Position numbers and translations under genes: made by a program | Notes under the pieces: generated by a model | The model's database searches: none | What the model was told of the DNA's origin: nothing | What the model saw: only the letters and a program-made list of their open reading frames with translations | NCBI GenBank assembly: GCA_036322835.1 | Contig: AP027304.1 | Location: 372,001-436,000 of the forward strand | DNA from: Tenuifilaceae bacterium CYCD | Lineage (GTDB): Bacteria > Bacteroidota > Bacteroidia > Bacteroidales > Tenuifilaceae | DNA: 64,000 nucleotides | Reading direction: 5' to 3' | In this document: positions 56,729 to 64,000 of the stretch, in pieces | Numbering within the stretch: position 1 is the first letter of the stretch | How the letters are laid out: each line of letters begins with the position of its first letter

Positions 56729-56771
56729 GCCCTGAAACTTTTATTCTACAAGCACTTAAAAACAGGGTAAA

Positions 56772-57440
56772 ATGAGAACTCTTAAGGATTTTGGAAACAG
56801 TTACCACGAACGTGTCGAGAATGCCATTCGTAAACTCCAAAGCGGACAAGGAATCCTGCTGGTTGACGATGAGGATCGAGAAAACGAAGGCGACATTATC
56901 TACGCCGCAGAGAAAATGACCGTGAAAGACATGGCCTTAATGATTCGGGAATGTAGCGGAATTGTTTGTCTATGCCTCACCCCCGAAAAAACCGAAAAAC
57001 TTAACCTCCGGCCAATGGTGGAAAACAACACCAGCAAGAACAAAACCGCATTCACCGTTTCCATCGAGGCTAAGGAAGGAGTTACAACTGGGGTTTCGGC
57101 CAAAGATAGAATCTGTACAATAAAAACAGCTATTGCCGAGAATACAAAACCCTCCGACCTCGCCCGTCCAGGACATGTGTTCCCTTTAACCGCAAAAAAG
57201 GGTGGAGTATTCGAGAGACGAGGGCATACCGAGGGGAGCATCGATTTGGTAAAACTCGCGGGATTAGGCGATACGGCAGTCCTCTGCGAACTTACCAACG
57301 AGGATGGAACCATGGCTCGACTTCCCGAGATAATTGAATTTGCACACAAGCACAGCATGACCGTGGTTACCATTGAGGATATTTACCAGTACCGGAAAAA
57401 TGTAGCCGATGGCTGTCCCCTAAGAATGGTAGAGAACTGA
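56772..57440 (+). CDS. ribB: 3,4-dihydroxy-2-butanone 4-phosphate synthase
   Basis: A 222-residue enzyme converting ribulose 5-phosphate to 3,4-dihydroxy-2-butanone 4-phosphate plus formate, the four-carbon branch of riboflavin synthesis. Signature [19 protein letters not shown] (acidic Mg site), [53 protein letters not shown], and the end [11 protein letters not shown]. It has only the RibB domain, with no GTP cyclohydrolase II (RibA) fusion. It is controlled by the FMN riboswitch upstream, so its expression drops with high FMN, which links it to the flavin-consuming ApbE system at 37.6-41.5 kb. Confidence 0.96.
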   Translation: MRTLKDFGNSYHERVENAIRKLQSGQGILLVDDEDRENEGDIIYAAEKMTVKDMALMIRECSGIVCLCLTPEKTEKLNLRPMVENNTSKNKTAFTVSIEAKEGVTTGVSAKDRICTIKTAIAENTKPSDLARPGHVFPLTAKKGGVFERRGHTEGSIDLVKLAGLGDTAVLCELTNEDGTMARLPEIIEFAHKHSMTVVTIEDIYQYRKNVADGCPLRMVEN

Positions 57441-57456
57441 GCCTCCGGACCTATCC

Positions 57457-57506
57457 ACTTACCTATAACGGCAATTGCTTTACGGGTTAACCCTAGGTAA
57501 GTTTTT
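57457..57506 (+). terminator. Candidate terminator after ribB
   Basis: ACTTACCTA (57457-57465) pairs with TAGGTAAGT (57494-57502), then TTTT. The 28-nt loop contains its own palindrome GGGTTAACCC (57484-57493). The placement 16 bp after the ribB stop suits a terminator. Confidence 0.45.
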
Positions 57507-57559
57507 CACCGAACACAGACTACTGAATAGCCTCCAACAAAGGCTTCGGGGAGAATTTC

Positions 57560-57727
57560 GACTCTTTGAGCTAGGTTGCCGACTCTTTTTTATAGGATTT
57601 CGACTCTCTGAGCTAGGTTGCCGACTCTTTTTTATAGGATTTCGACTCTCTGAGTGAGGTTGTCGACTCTTTTTTATAGGATTAGGACTCTTTGAACTAG
57701 GTTGTCGACTCTCTGGTATAGGATTAA
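57560..57727. repeat. 42-bp minisatellite, four copies, with 21-bp substructure
   Basis: Units start at 57560, 57602, 57644 and 57686. Each 42-bp unit splits into two related 21-bp halves, both beginning GACTCT and ending in TAGGNTT plus two bases. Both strands can be read as short ORFs with a 14-residue period (LSELGC.LFFIGF), but with no start context or other protein features, so I regard it as non-coding. Confidence 0.85.
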
Positions 57728-57730
57728 GCC

Positions 57731-57790
57731 CTTCGGGAAAGCAAATCTCCCCTCCGGGCAGCAATTTGCCCCTCGGAACAGCAATTTTCG
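57731..57790. repeat. Second short tandem repeat, three diverged 20-bp units
   Basis: Units at 57731-57750, 57751-57770 and 57771-57790 share (C)CTCGGG/A.(A/C)AGCAA.TTTCC-type sequence. It abuts the 42-bp minisatellite and ends 22 bp before the rsmI stop codon. Confidence 0.6.
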
Positions 57791-57812
57791 GAACAAAACA
57801 GATTAAACGGGG

Positions 57813-58511
57813 CTACTCCTCGTCGTCGGAAACCTTGCCCCGACCTTTACCCTCAACAACTACAACAATTTCCCCCTTCACGCCTTTTTGCTCAAAGTGC
57901 TGGGCAACCTCGGGTAGGGTACCCCGAACGGTTTCCTCGTGGAGTTTTGTTAACTCACGCGATACGCTAACCTTTCTATCGGCACCAAAAATCTCGGCAA
58001 GCTGCGTTAAAAGCTTTGCCAACCGGAATGGCGACTCGTAAAAAACAATTGTACGCTCCTCGTCGCGGAGCGCCTCAAGGCGCTTGTTGCGCCCCTTCTT
58101 CTGGGGCAAAAAACCCTCGAATAGGAATCTATCGCATGGCAAACCGCTGGCCACAAGCGCCGGAATAAATGCCGTTGCACCGGGGAGGCATTCCACCTCG
58201 ATGTCCTGCTCAACACAGGTTCTAACCAGCAAAAATCCGGGATCGGAAATTCCGGGCGTACCAGCATCGGAAATTAGGGCTACGGTTTCCCCGGCCTTTA
58301 TGCGCTCCGCAATAAACTCAACGGTTTTGTGCTCGTTAAACTTATGATGCGATTTAAGCGGAGTATCAATCTGCAGATGGTTAAGCAAATGGCTACTGGT
58401 GCGGGTATCCTCGGCTAAAATAAACGATGCCGATTTAAGAACCTCAATGGCCCTTAGGGTAATATCGCCAAGGTTGCCTATGGGGGTTGGAACTATATAG
58501 AGCTTTGACAT
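57813..58511 (-). CDS. rsmI: 16S rRNA (cytidine-1402-2'-O)-methyltransferase
   Basis: A 232-residue SAM-dependent tetrapyrrole-methylase-fold enzyme that methylates the ribose of C1402 in 16S rRNA. Motifs: YIVPTPIGNLGDITLRA, AEDTRTSSHLLNH, ALISDAGTPGISDPGFLLV, CLPGATAFIPALVASGLP, FEGFLP, and VSRELTKLHEE. It is about 50 residues shorter than E. coli RsmI, ending shortly after the core with an acidic SDDEE tail. Its 5' leader carries the 29-bp repeat shared with uvrA. Confidence 0.95.
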   Translation of the reverse strand: MSKLYIVPTPIGNLGDITLRAIEVLKSASFILAEDTRTSSHLLNHLQIDTPLKSHHKFNEHKTVEFIAERIKAGETVALISDAGTPGISDPGFLLVRTCVEQDIEVECLPGATAFIPALVASGLPCDRFLFEGFLPQKKGRNKRLEALRDEERTIVFYESPFRLAKLLTQLAEIFGADRKVSVSRELTKLHEETVRGTLPEVAQHFEQKGVKGEIVVVVEGKGRGKVSDDEE

Positions 58512-58515
58512 GCTA

Positions 58516-58544
58516 GTTGATGGTTGTTCGTTGATAGTTGTTTG
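58516..58544 (-). repeat. Short repeat directly upstream of rsmI
   Basis: A 29-bp element differing in 2 of 29 bases from that at 44307-44335, ending 5 bp before the rsmI ATG on the coding strand. Confidence 0.7.
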
Positions 58545-58600
58545 TTGATGATGTTGTGTCGGTTTTTATAGTTTATCCGCTGCATTCCGACTTCTTCCCG

Positions 58601-58622
58601 GTCACTTGTCACTCTTGTCACC
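58601..58622 (-). repeat. TGACAAG-type repeat after the conserved hypothetical gene
   Basis: On the minus strand GGTGACAAGAGTGACAAG... immediately follows the stop codon of the 242-residue gene. The 14-base GTGACAAGAGTGAC also occurs at 60038-60051, at the tdk stop codon. Confidence 0.6.
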
Positions 58623-59351
58623 TTAAATAAACTTCCGCCTTACCAAATCAATAAACTTAACCGCAGACTCATTATCCTCGGGCCATTGAAAGTTATCCTG
58701 CAGGAAGATGATTGCATCGTTTAAATCGGAAAGCGAGTTCAAATGACCGATTGTTTCGGCGTAACGGACCGAATCGCCATCGAATAGCTCCTTGGTGAAA
58801 AGGAACTTATCGTTAATACCAATGGCCTTGGCCAAATCGCTTATGGGCTTATTCTGCAATTTGGAGGAAACATCTTTTTTGGCGGAGTGCTCGGCAATAA
58901 TCTCGTTCCGGAACTTCTGCTTTCCTTTGAATTTCTCGGCAAGAATCTCGCCCTGAGCATGCTCTTCGGTGTCGTGAGTATCTAACTCAACAGGCTTTGC
59001 TTCCTTTTGAACATGAACCTTCGGTTGTGAAACAATTTCTGTTTTCTCGGGTTTCGCAATAGGCTCTTCAATTCTAAGCATATCCTCCTCTATTAAGGTT
59101 GATTTAGGCTCCACCCTAACGGATTCCCGAACAGCTTCGGGCTGTTTTACCACTCTCTCCGTACGCACCTCGTCCCTTTCGGGCATTGCACTATCCACCG
59201 ATTTCCCGGTAAGCAAGCATTCATAGGCTTTTGCCAACTTAGTTAGAATGATATCGCGCTCAATTGTTGATAACTTTTCGAAACTAATTGCCCGCTCAAT
59301 TAACTCGTTTGCCTCAGATATTCTGGCTTTTGCATTCTTTAAGTGTTCCAT
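58623..59351 (-). CDS. Conserved Bacteroidota hypothetical protein
   Basis: A 242-residue protein with no signal peptide or membrane segment. N-terminal helical part (about 1-50), a long charged, low-complexity linker rich in Glu/Lys/Val (about 55-175), and a conserved-looking C-terminal domain (about 178-242): KPISDLAKAIGINDKFLFTKELFDGDSVRYAETIGHLNSLSDL and a final NFQWPEDNESAVKFIDLVRRKF. I recognise this C-terminal block as a common Bacteroidota protein of unknown role. It is divergent from tdk. No function can be given. Confidence 0.75.
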   Translation of the reverse strand: MEHLKNAKARISEANELIERAISFEKLSTIERDIILTKLAKAYECLLTGKSVDSAMPERDEVRTERVVKQPEAVRESVRVEPKSTLIEEDMLRIEEPIAKPEKTEIVSQPKVHVQKEAKPVELDTHDTEEHAQGEILAEKFKGKQKFRNEIIAEHSAKKDVSSKLQNKPISDLAKAIGINDKFLFTKELFDGDSVRYAETIGHLNSLSDLNDAIIFLQDNFQWPEDNESAVKFIDLVRRKFI

Positions 59352-59393
59352 ATCCGCTTACTATAAATAATCCGGTTCAAAAATAAGTTTTAT

Positions 59394-59401
59394 TACATTT
59401 G
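59394..59401 (+). promoter_or_regulatory. -7 promoter box for tdk
   Basis: TACATTTG, an exact TAnnTTTG, 38 bp before the tdk ATG, inside the 87-bp divergent region. Confidence 0.55.
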
Positions 59402-59438
59402 TATGTAAATCTAACGTAAATAATTCATTTTTCTTCGC

Positions 59439-60041
59439 ATGCCTTTTCTGGAAAATTCTGTAAGCGGTAAACGTAAAGGGTGGATCGAGGTTGTTGCCGG
59501 ATCAATGTTCTCGGGCAAAACCGAGGAGCTGATACGCCGACTTAAACGCGCAAAATACGCCAAACAACGGGTCGAAATTTTTAAACCACAGATCGATACC
59601 CGCTACTCGGAGCAAGAGGTAGTGTCGCACGATGCTAATTCGATTCTGTCTACGCCGGTATCGTCATCCGGGAACATTCTGCTGTTAGCCCATAACGTTG
59701 ATGTGGTAGGAATTGACGAGGCACAATTCTTCGACATGAATCTCCCGAACGTTTGCAACCAGTTGGCCGATCAGGGAATTCGGGTTATCGTTGCCGGGCT
59801 CGATATGGACTTCCGCGGAAAACCTTTTGGCCCAATGCCCAATTTAATGGCCATTGCCGAGTACGTTACCAAGGTTCATGCAATTTGTGTTCACTGCGGC
59901 GATTTAGCCCACTACTCGCACCGCACCACCGATACCGAAAAACTAGTCCTGCTTGGCGAAACTGATGTTTACGAACCGCTTTGCAGGCTTTGCTACAACA
60001 AGGTTTTAGCAGAGGGCAAAAAGGTAAAAAATGACAAGTGA
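59439..60041 (+). CDS. tdk: Thymidine kinase
   Basis: A 200-residue type II thymidine kinase (dT plus ATP to dTMP; salvage). P-loop [21 protein letters not shown], Walker B-like [11 protein letters not shown], lasso-domain [13 protein letters not shown] and CRLCYNK with four zinc-binding cysteines (C-x2-C twice). The length is normal. The last codons (VKNDK) and stop lie within a TGACAAG-type repeat, so the C-terminus may have been altered by repeat insertion. Confidence 0.96.
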   Translation: MPFLENSVSGKRKGWIEVVAGSMFSGKTEELIRRLKRAKYAKQRVEIFKPQIDTRYSEQEVVSHDANSILSTPVSSSGNILLLAHNVDVVGIDEAQFFDMNLPNVCNQLADQGIRVIVAGLDMDFRGKPFGPMPNLMAIAEYVTKVHAICVHCGDLAHYSHRTTDTEKLVLLGETDVYEPLCRLCYNKVLAEGKKVKNDK

Positions 60042-60061
60042 CAAGAGTGACGAGGTGACAG
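60031..60061 (+). repeat. TGACAAG-type repeat overlapping the tdk stop
   Basis: ATGACAAGTGACAAGAGTGA followed by CGAGGTGACA. It covers the last codons and the stop codon of tdk and shares 14 consecutive bases with 58608-58621 (opposite strand). Confidence 0.6.
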
Positions 60062-60099
60062 CAGATAACAGACATCTTAACTAAACACTACAGGTATAC

Positions 60100-60522
60100 A
60101 TGCCCAAGGAAGTAAGTTTCAGAATAAGCAAAATTCAATTCTGGGCTATCACCCTGCTGATACTTATTCTCCCAATATCCTCGAAATACAAACTAATTCT
60201 ATTTGGCGGTAAGGCCAAAGGCACTGTTGTAGCGCATCAAAAGGTAGCAACCGGTTTTTCGAGGCTGAGCGGATACGATACCTACGCGGTTATTGAGTTC
60301 AAAACCGATTCGGTTACCGTAAGAATGTACGGCCCCGAAAATTTTGAGTACGAAATAAACGATAAACTCACAGTATTTTACAATAAACAGAATCCCAAGC
60401 AATGTATGGTTTTTAATGTTGCCTACCTATACACCTCGTCAAGTGCAATTATTCCGTATGTGCTTTTGCTAATTTGGATTGCTTTCTATTTATCGTTTAA
60501 AGAAAAAAAACAGATACGTTAG
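60100..60522 (+). CDS. DUF3592-like small membrane protein
   Basis: A 140-residue protein with two membrane helices: about 14-33 (FWAITLLILILPISSKYKLI) and about 110-130 (AIIPYVLLLIWIAFYLSF). Between them is a small beta-domain (KGTVVAHQKV ... TYAVIEFKTDSVTVRMYG ... YEINDKLTVFYNKQNPKQCMV). This TM-beta-TM layout and the V.Y...P....M pattern match DUF3592, a family of unknown function. It overlaps the end of the next gene by 4 bp (convergent). Confidence 0.7.
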   Translation: MPKEVSFRISKIQFWAITLLILILPISSKYKLILFGGKAKGTVVAHQKVATGFSRLSGYDTYAVIEFKTDSVTVRMYGPENFEYEINDKLTVFYNKQNPKQCMVFNVAYLYTSSSAIIPYVLLLIWIAFYLSFKEKKQIR

Positions 60523-60992
60523 TGTTCATACGAGCCCAACCTGTTTATCCTATTCTCCAATTGATTTAGCGTATTCCTTCTCGAAAAAACAGTAATCATT
60601 TCCATTTCACTGCGAACTACAATACTCTCCCTAAGGAAAAAATTAAAGAACCGGCCTATTTTTGTTTTCCTATTATAAGTTGTCTCATTGCCAATCTTTT
60701 TAGTAGCAATGTATCCCTTTGAAAGTATAATTTCATCTAGATGATCATTACATTTAGCCACACACTCAGAAGCCGTTATGCATAAAGCTCCATTCTTATT
60801 AAAAGCAGCCTGAATCACTGAAAAAATTAAGGTGTAACCAACAAGCACTATCCATTGTTTCTCAATAAGGGATAAGAAAGATTTCCCAATTACTAGGCTC
60901 ATAACAAAGGTAACGGCAATAAATAAAATAAGGGCAAATACCGTAAATAGTAGAAAATCAATGAATGAGAATTTAAGTAGTTTTTTATGCAT
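60519..60992 (-). CDS. Small membrane protein, unknown function
   Basis: A 157-residue protein with two N-terminal membrane helices (about 9-34, FIDFLLFTVFALILFIAVTFVMS, and about 46-62, WIVLVGYTLIFSVIQAAF), then a cytoplasmic part of about 90 residues (LDEIILSKGYIATKKIGNETTYNRK ... RSEMEMITVFSRRNTLNQLENRINRL). No family recognised. It ends within the last codons of the convergent DUF3592-like gene. Confidence 0.6.
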   Translation of the reverse strand: MHKKLLKFSFIDFLLFTVFALILFIAVTFVMSLVIGKSFLSLIEKQWIVLVGYTLIFSVIQAAFNKNGALCITASECVAKCNDHLDEIILSKGYIATKKIGNETTYNRKTKIGRFFNFFLRESIVVRSEMEMITVFSRRNTLNQLENRINRLGSYEH

Positions 60993-61136
60993 AAAACTGT
61001 CATTTTAAAAGGTTAATACTTACCATAAAACAGGCGCAGGGTTTTAATTCATTGTACTATCAAAGTTAATTTTTATTTTAAACTGAAAAACATTGTCCAC
61101 TTTAAAATTATGCACAATGGCCATTTCGGGCAGCCT

Positions 61137-61209
61137 CTTTCAGGTATAGCGACCCTGAAAGGTCTTTGCTGATGAAAAAATAACTGACAGCGTTCGAAGA
61201 ACCTGTCAG
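61137..61209. repeat. Two adjacent palindromic elements of the CCTGTCAG family
   Basis: First: 8-bp arms CTTTCAGG (61137-61144) and CCTGAAAG (61154-61161), 9-nt loop. Second: 7+4 bp stem with a single bulged C and a GAA loop, 61184-61209. Both resemble palindromic repeats scattered in Bacteroidota intergenic DNA. Confidence 0.55.
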
Positions 61210-61322
61210 AGTATGGAGATTTAAATAGAAAGTATTGGGACAATAGGATTATTCATATAAAAACTTTCGAAAATCTTTAAGCCTAGAGCTGAATTCAACT
61301 TTTCAAATTCACATCTTATAGT

Positions 61323-61330
61323 TACCTTTG
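61323..61330 (+). promoter_or_regulatory. -7 promoter box for the ABC-F gene
   Basis: TACCTTTG, an exact TAnnTTTG, 103 bp before the ATG, predicting a leader of about 95 bases. A leader peptide or attenuator is possible, as in regulated ABC-F genes, but none was identified. Confidence 0.5.
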
Positions 61331-61429
61331 CCCGCTCAAAAAACTAACCCAAAATCGCAACCATTCATTTGTATTATGTTGAAAACCACCTATTCTGATT
61401 GCAGCCTAGTAAATTAATTTTAAGTATAA

Positions 61430-63046
<1,617 letters not shown>

Positions 63047-63067
63047 TATTTATTTATTCATAATACT

Positions 63068-63110
63068 GATGCCTGAAAAATACAACCACTGTACAAATTT
63101 TTCAGGCATC
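63068..63110. terminator. Strong bidirectional terminator
   Basis: GATGCCTGAAAAA (63068-63080) pairs fully with TTTTTCAGGCATC (63098-63110): 13-bp stem, 17-nt loop. It lies between the convergent ABC-F gene and the phosphofructokinase gene. Confidence 0.85.
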
Positions 63111-63120
63111 ATCATTTAAA

Positions 63121-64000
63121 TTAATCCTCCGGAATAACCACCGGGAAATCGTAATCGAACTTTAAAAAGTTTGGTTTACCAACGATATAGTGCATATAAT
63201 CCAAGTAAGAATCCGAGAACCTGAATTTGTTAATATCATAGTAGTCCATTGGCAGCGGTTTATTGCATATATCGCCCATATCAATTGAGGTTGTGTTAAA
63301 CTCCTCCAGCTCCTGAAAGTGAACCATTTTCTTCATCACTGGCATCTGCCCATAATCCTCGCGGAGTAGTAGGTCAACTACCTTATCGGCAAGGGTTGTG
63401 GTTAAGCGACGGTCGTATAACCGGCATTCGCCCGAACGGGCGTAGTAACCTGTTGCCTCGGCACGCGCCTGAATGCCTAGTTTATTGGTGATTTCGGAAG
63501 CAATCACACCACTTATTCCTCCAAAACGGGGATGTCCAAACTCATCAACCTCGGAGCTGGCAAATACAAAATCTGTCTTATCCTTAACTGGATCGTACCA
63601 TTTAACCCCTTCGGAAACCGATATAACCAACGATTTTTTGGGAGAGCGCATATAGGCCTCCTTTACGCTTTCAAGGAAAAAATCTTTCCGCTCCTTCGTA
63701 ATTTCAACCTCAGGTATCAAGGCCATTTCGGCGCCACCACAGGCTGCACCACCATTTAACCACCCGGCATCACGACCCATGACCTCCAAAAGAATAATCC
63801 TTGAATGCGATTCAGCTGTAGTCCTAATACGAGCCGCATACTCCATCACACCCTTTGCCGCCGATGGGAATCCAGGGCAAAGTACAGTTTCAATATCATA
63901 CCCATTGTATGAATGAATAGTTCTTGTGCTTAAATCATTATCTATAGTTTTTGGAAATCCTATTACAGGAATTCCATGCAACTCGTATAATTTCTTAGCT
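63121..64000 (-). CDS. 6-phosphofructokinase, probably PPi-type, C-terminal part (cut by window edge)
   Basis: At least 293 C-terminal residues; the N-terminus, including the GGD(D/G) phosphoryl-donor motif, lies beyond 64000. The frame continues to the edge (...AKKLYEL). Visible: GIPVIGFPKTIDNDL (catalytic Asp; the Lys after Pro is typical of PPi-dependent enzymes), LLEVMGRDAGWLNGGAA, EATGYYARSGE, and a longer C-terminus than E. coli PfkA. PKTIDND with MGRDAGW favours a PPi-using fructose-6-phosphate 1-phosphotransferase, whose reaction is reversible. The missing GGDx motif would confirm this. Confidence 0.88.
   Translation of the reverse strand, partial: AKKLYELHGIPVIGFPKTIDNDLSTRTIHSYNGYDIETVLCPGFPSAAKGVMEYAARIRTTAESHSRIILLEVMGRDAGWLNGGAACGGAEMALIPEVEITKERKDFFLESVKEAYMRSPKKSLVISVSEGVKWYDPVKDKTDFVFASSEVDEFGHPRFGGISGVIASEITNKLGIQARAEATGYYARSGECRLYDRRLTTTLADKVVDLLLREDYGQMPVMKKMVHFQELEEFNTTSIDMGDICNKPLPMDYYDINKFRFSDSYLDYMHYIVGKPNFLKFDYDFPVVIPED

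Noticed and set aside
57480-57764. Repeat-encoded protein with a 14-residue period on either strand
   Set aside because: The frames exist only because 42 is a multiple of three; no signal, domain or start context.
57560-57790. CRISPR array
   Set aside because: The units are contiguous with no unique spacers, and no cas genes are nearby; this is a tandem minisatellite.

Overview
This window is about 64 kb of AT-rich chromosomal DNA from a Bacteroidota bacterium, most likely an anaerobic member of the Bacteroidales/Marinilabiliales side of the phylum. The lineage rests on several signs: a TonB receptor with an STN domain next to DUF4249, two proteins with type IX secretion (T9SS) sorting tails, the gliding lipoprotein GldB, a DUF5686 protein, TAnnTTTG-type -7 promoter boxes, and few Shine-Dalgarno sites. 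A 2-oxoacid:ferredoxin oxidoreductase, NADP-type glutamate dehydrogenase, formate-tetrahydrofolate ligase and a probable PPi-type phosphofructokinase point to anaerobic amino-acid/sugar metabolism. No rRNA, tRNA, CRISPR array, transposase or prophage was found.

Layout. 1-4164 (-): TonB receptor, DUF4249 lipoprotein and the start of an MG2-type protein, as one operon. 4342-8412 (-): OsmC, AsmA-like protein, small lipoprotein. 8656-13725 (-): a secreted/periplasmic caspase-like protease and a beta-propeller/SpoIIE phosphatase sensor, 6 bp apart. 13996-15147 (+): membrane-anchored AraC-type regulator. 15318-29448 (+): a 3584-residue T9SS surface protein followed by an outer-membrane barrel protein and two small exported proteins. 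29512-37020 (-): gdhA, a receiver-containing PEP/pyruvate-binding protein, and korB-korA. 37607-41455 (+): thioredoxin, DUF2271, ApbE, DUF4266 and DUF3570, a probable extracytoplasmic flavin-redox system. 41458-49671: uvrA, lytic transglycosylase, porin-like protein, fhs, gldB. 49916-53489: dnaB, a YjjG-type HAD phosphatase, a DEAD-box helicase. 53817-57440: a frameshifted DUF5686 gene, then an FMN riboswitch controlling ribB. 57441-64000: minisatellite, rsmI, a conserved hypothetical, tdk, two small membrane proteins, an ABC-F protein, and partial pfkA.

Points of most interest: (1) the DUF2271 protein carries a DAITGAT motif, the ApbE flavinylation signature, directly upstream of apbE; (2) in the giant T9SS protein, LamG domains are inserted at the same loop in three of five Fn3-like modules; (3) its downstream partners share a roughly 150-residue unnamed domain; (4) a PPDK_N-type ATP-grasp protein carries two receiver-like domains, one degenerate and one with canonical residues, and lacks the phosphohistidine and PEP-barrel domains; (5) the ABC-F protein has one intact and one degenerate ATP site; (6) the DUF5686 gene is broken by loss of one T in a homopolymer; (7) several short repeat families sit at gene borders. 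All functional statements come from reading motifs; no database search was run.
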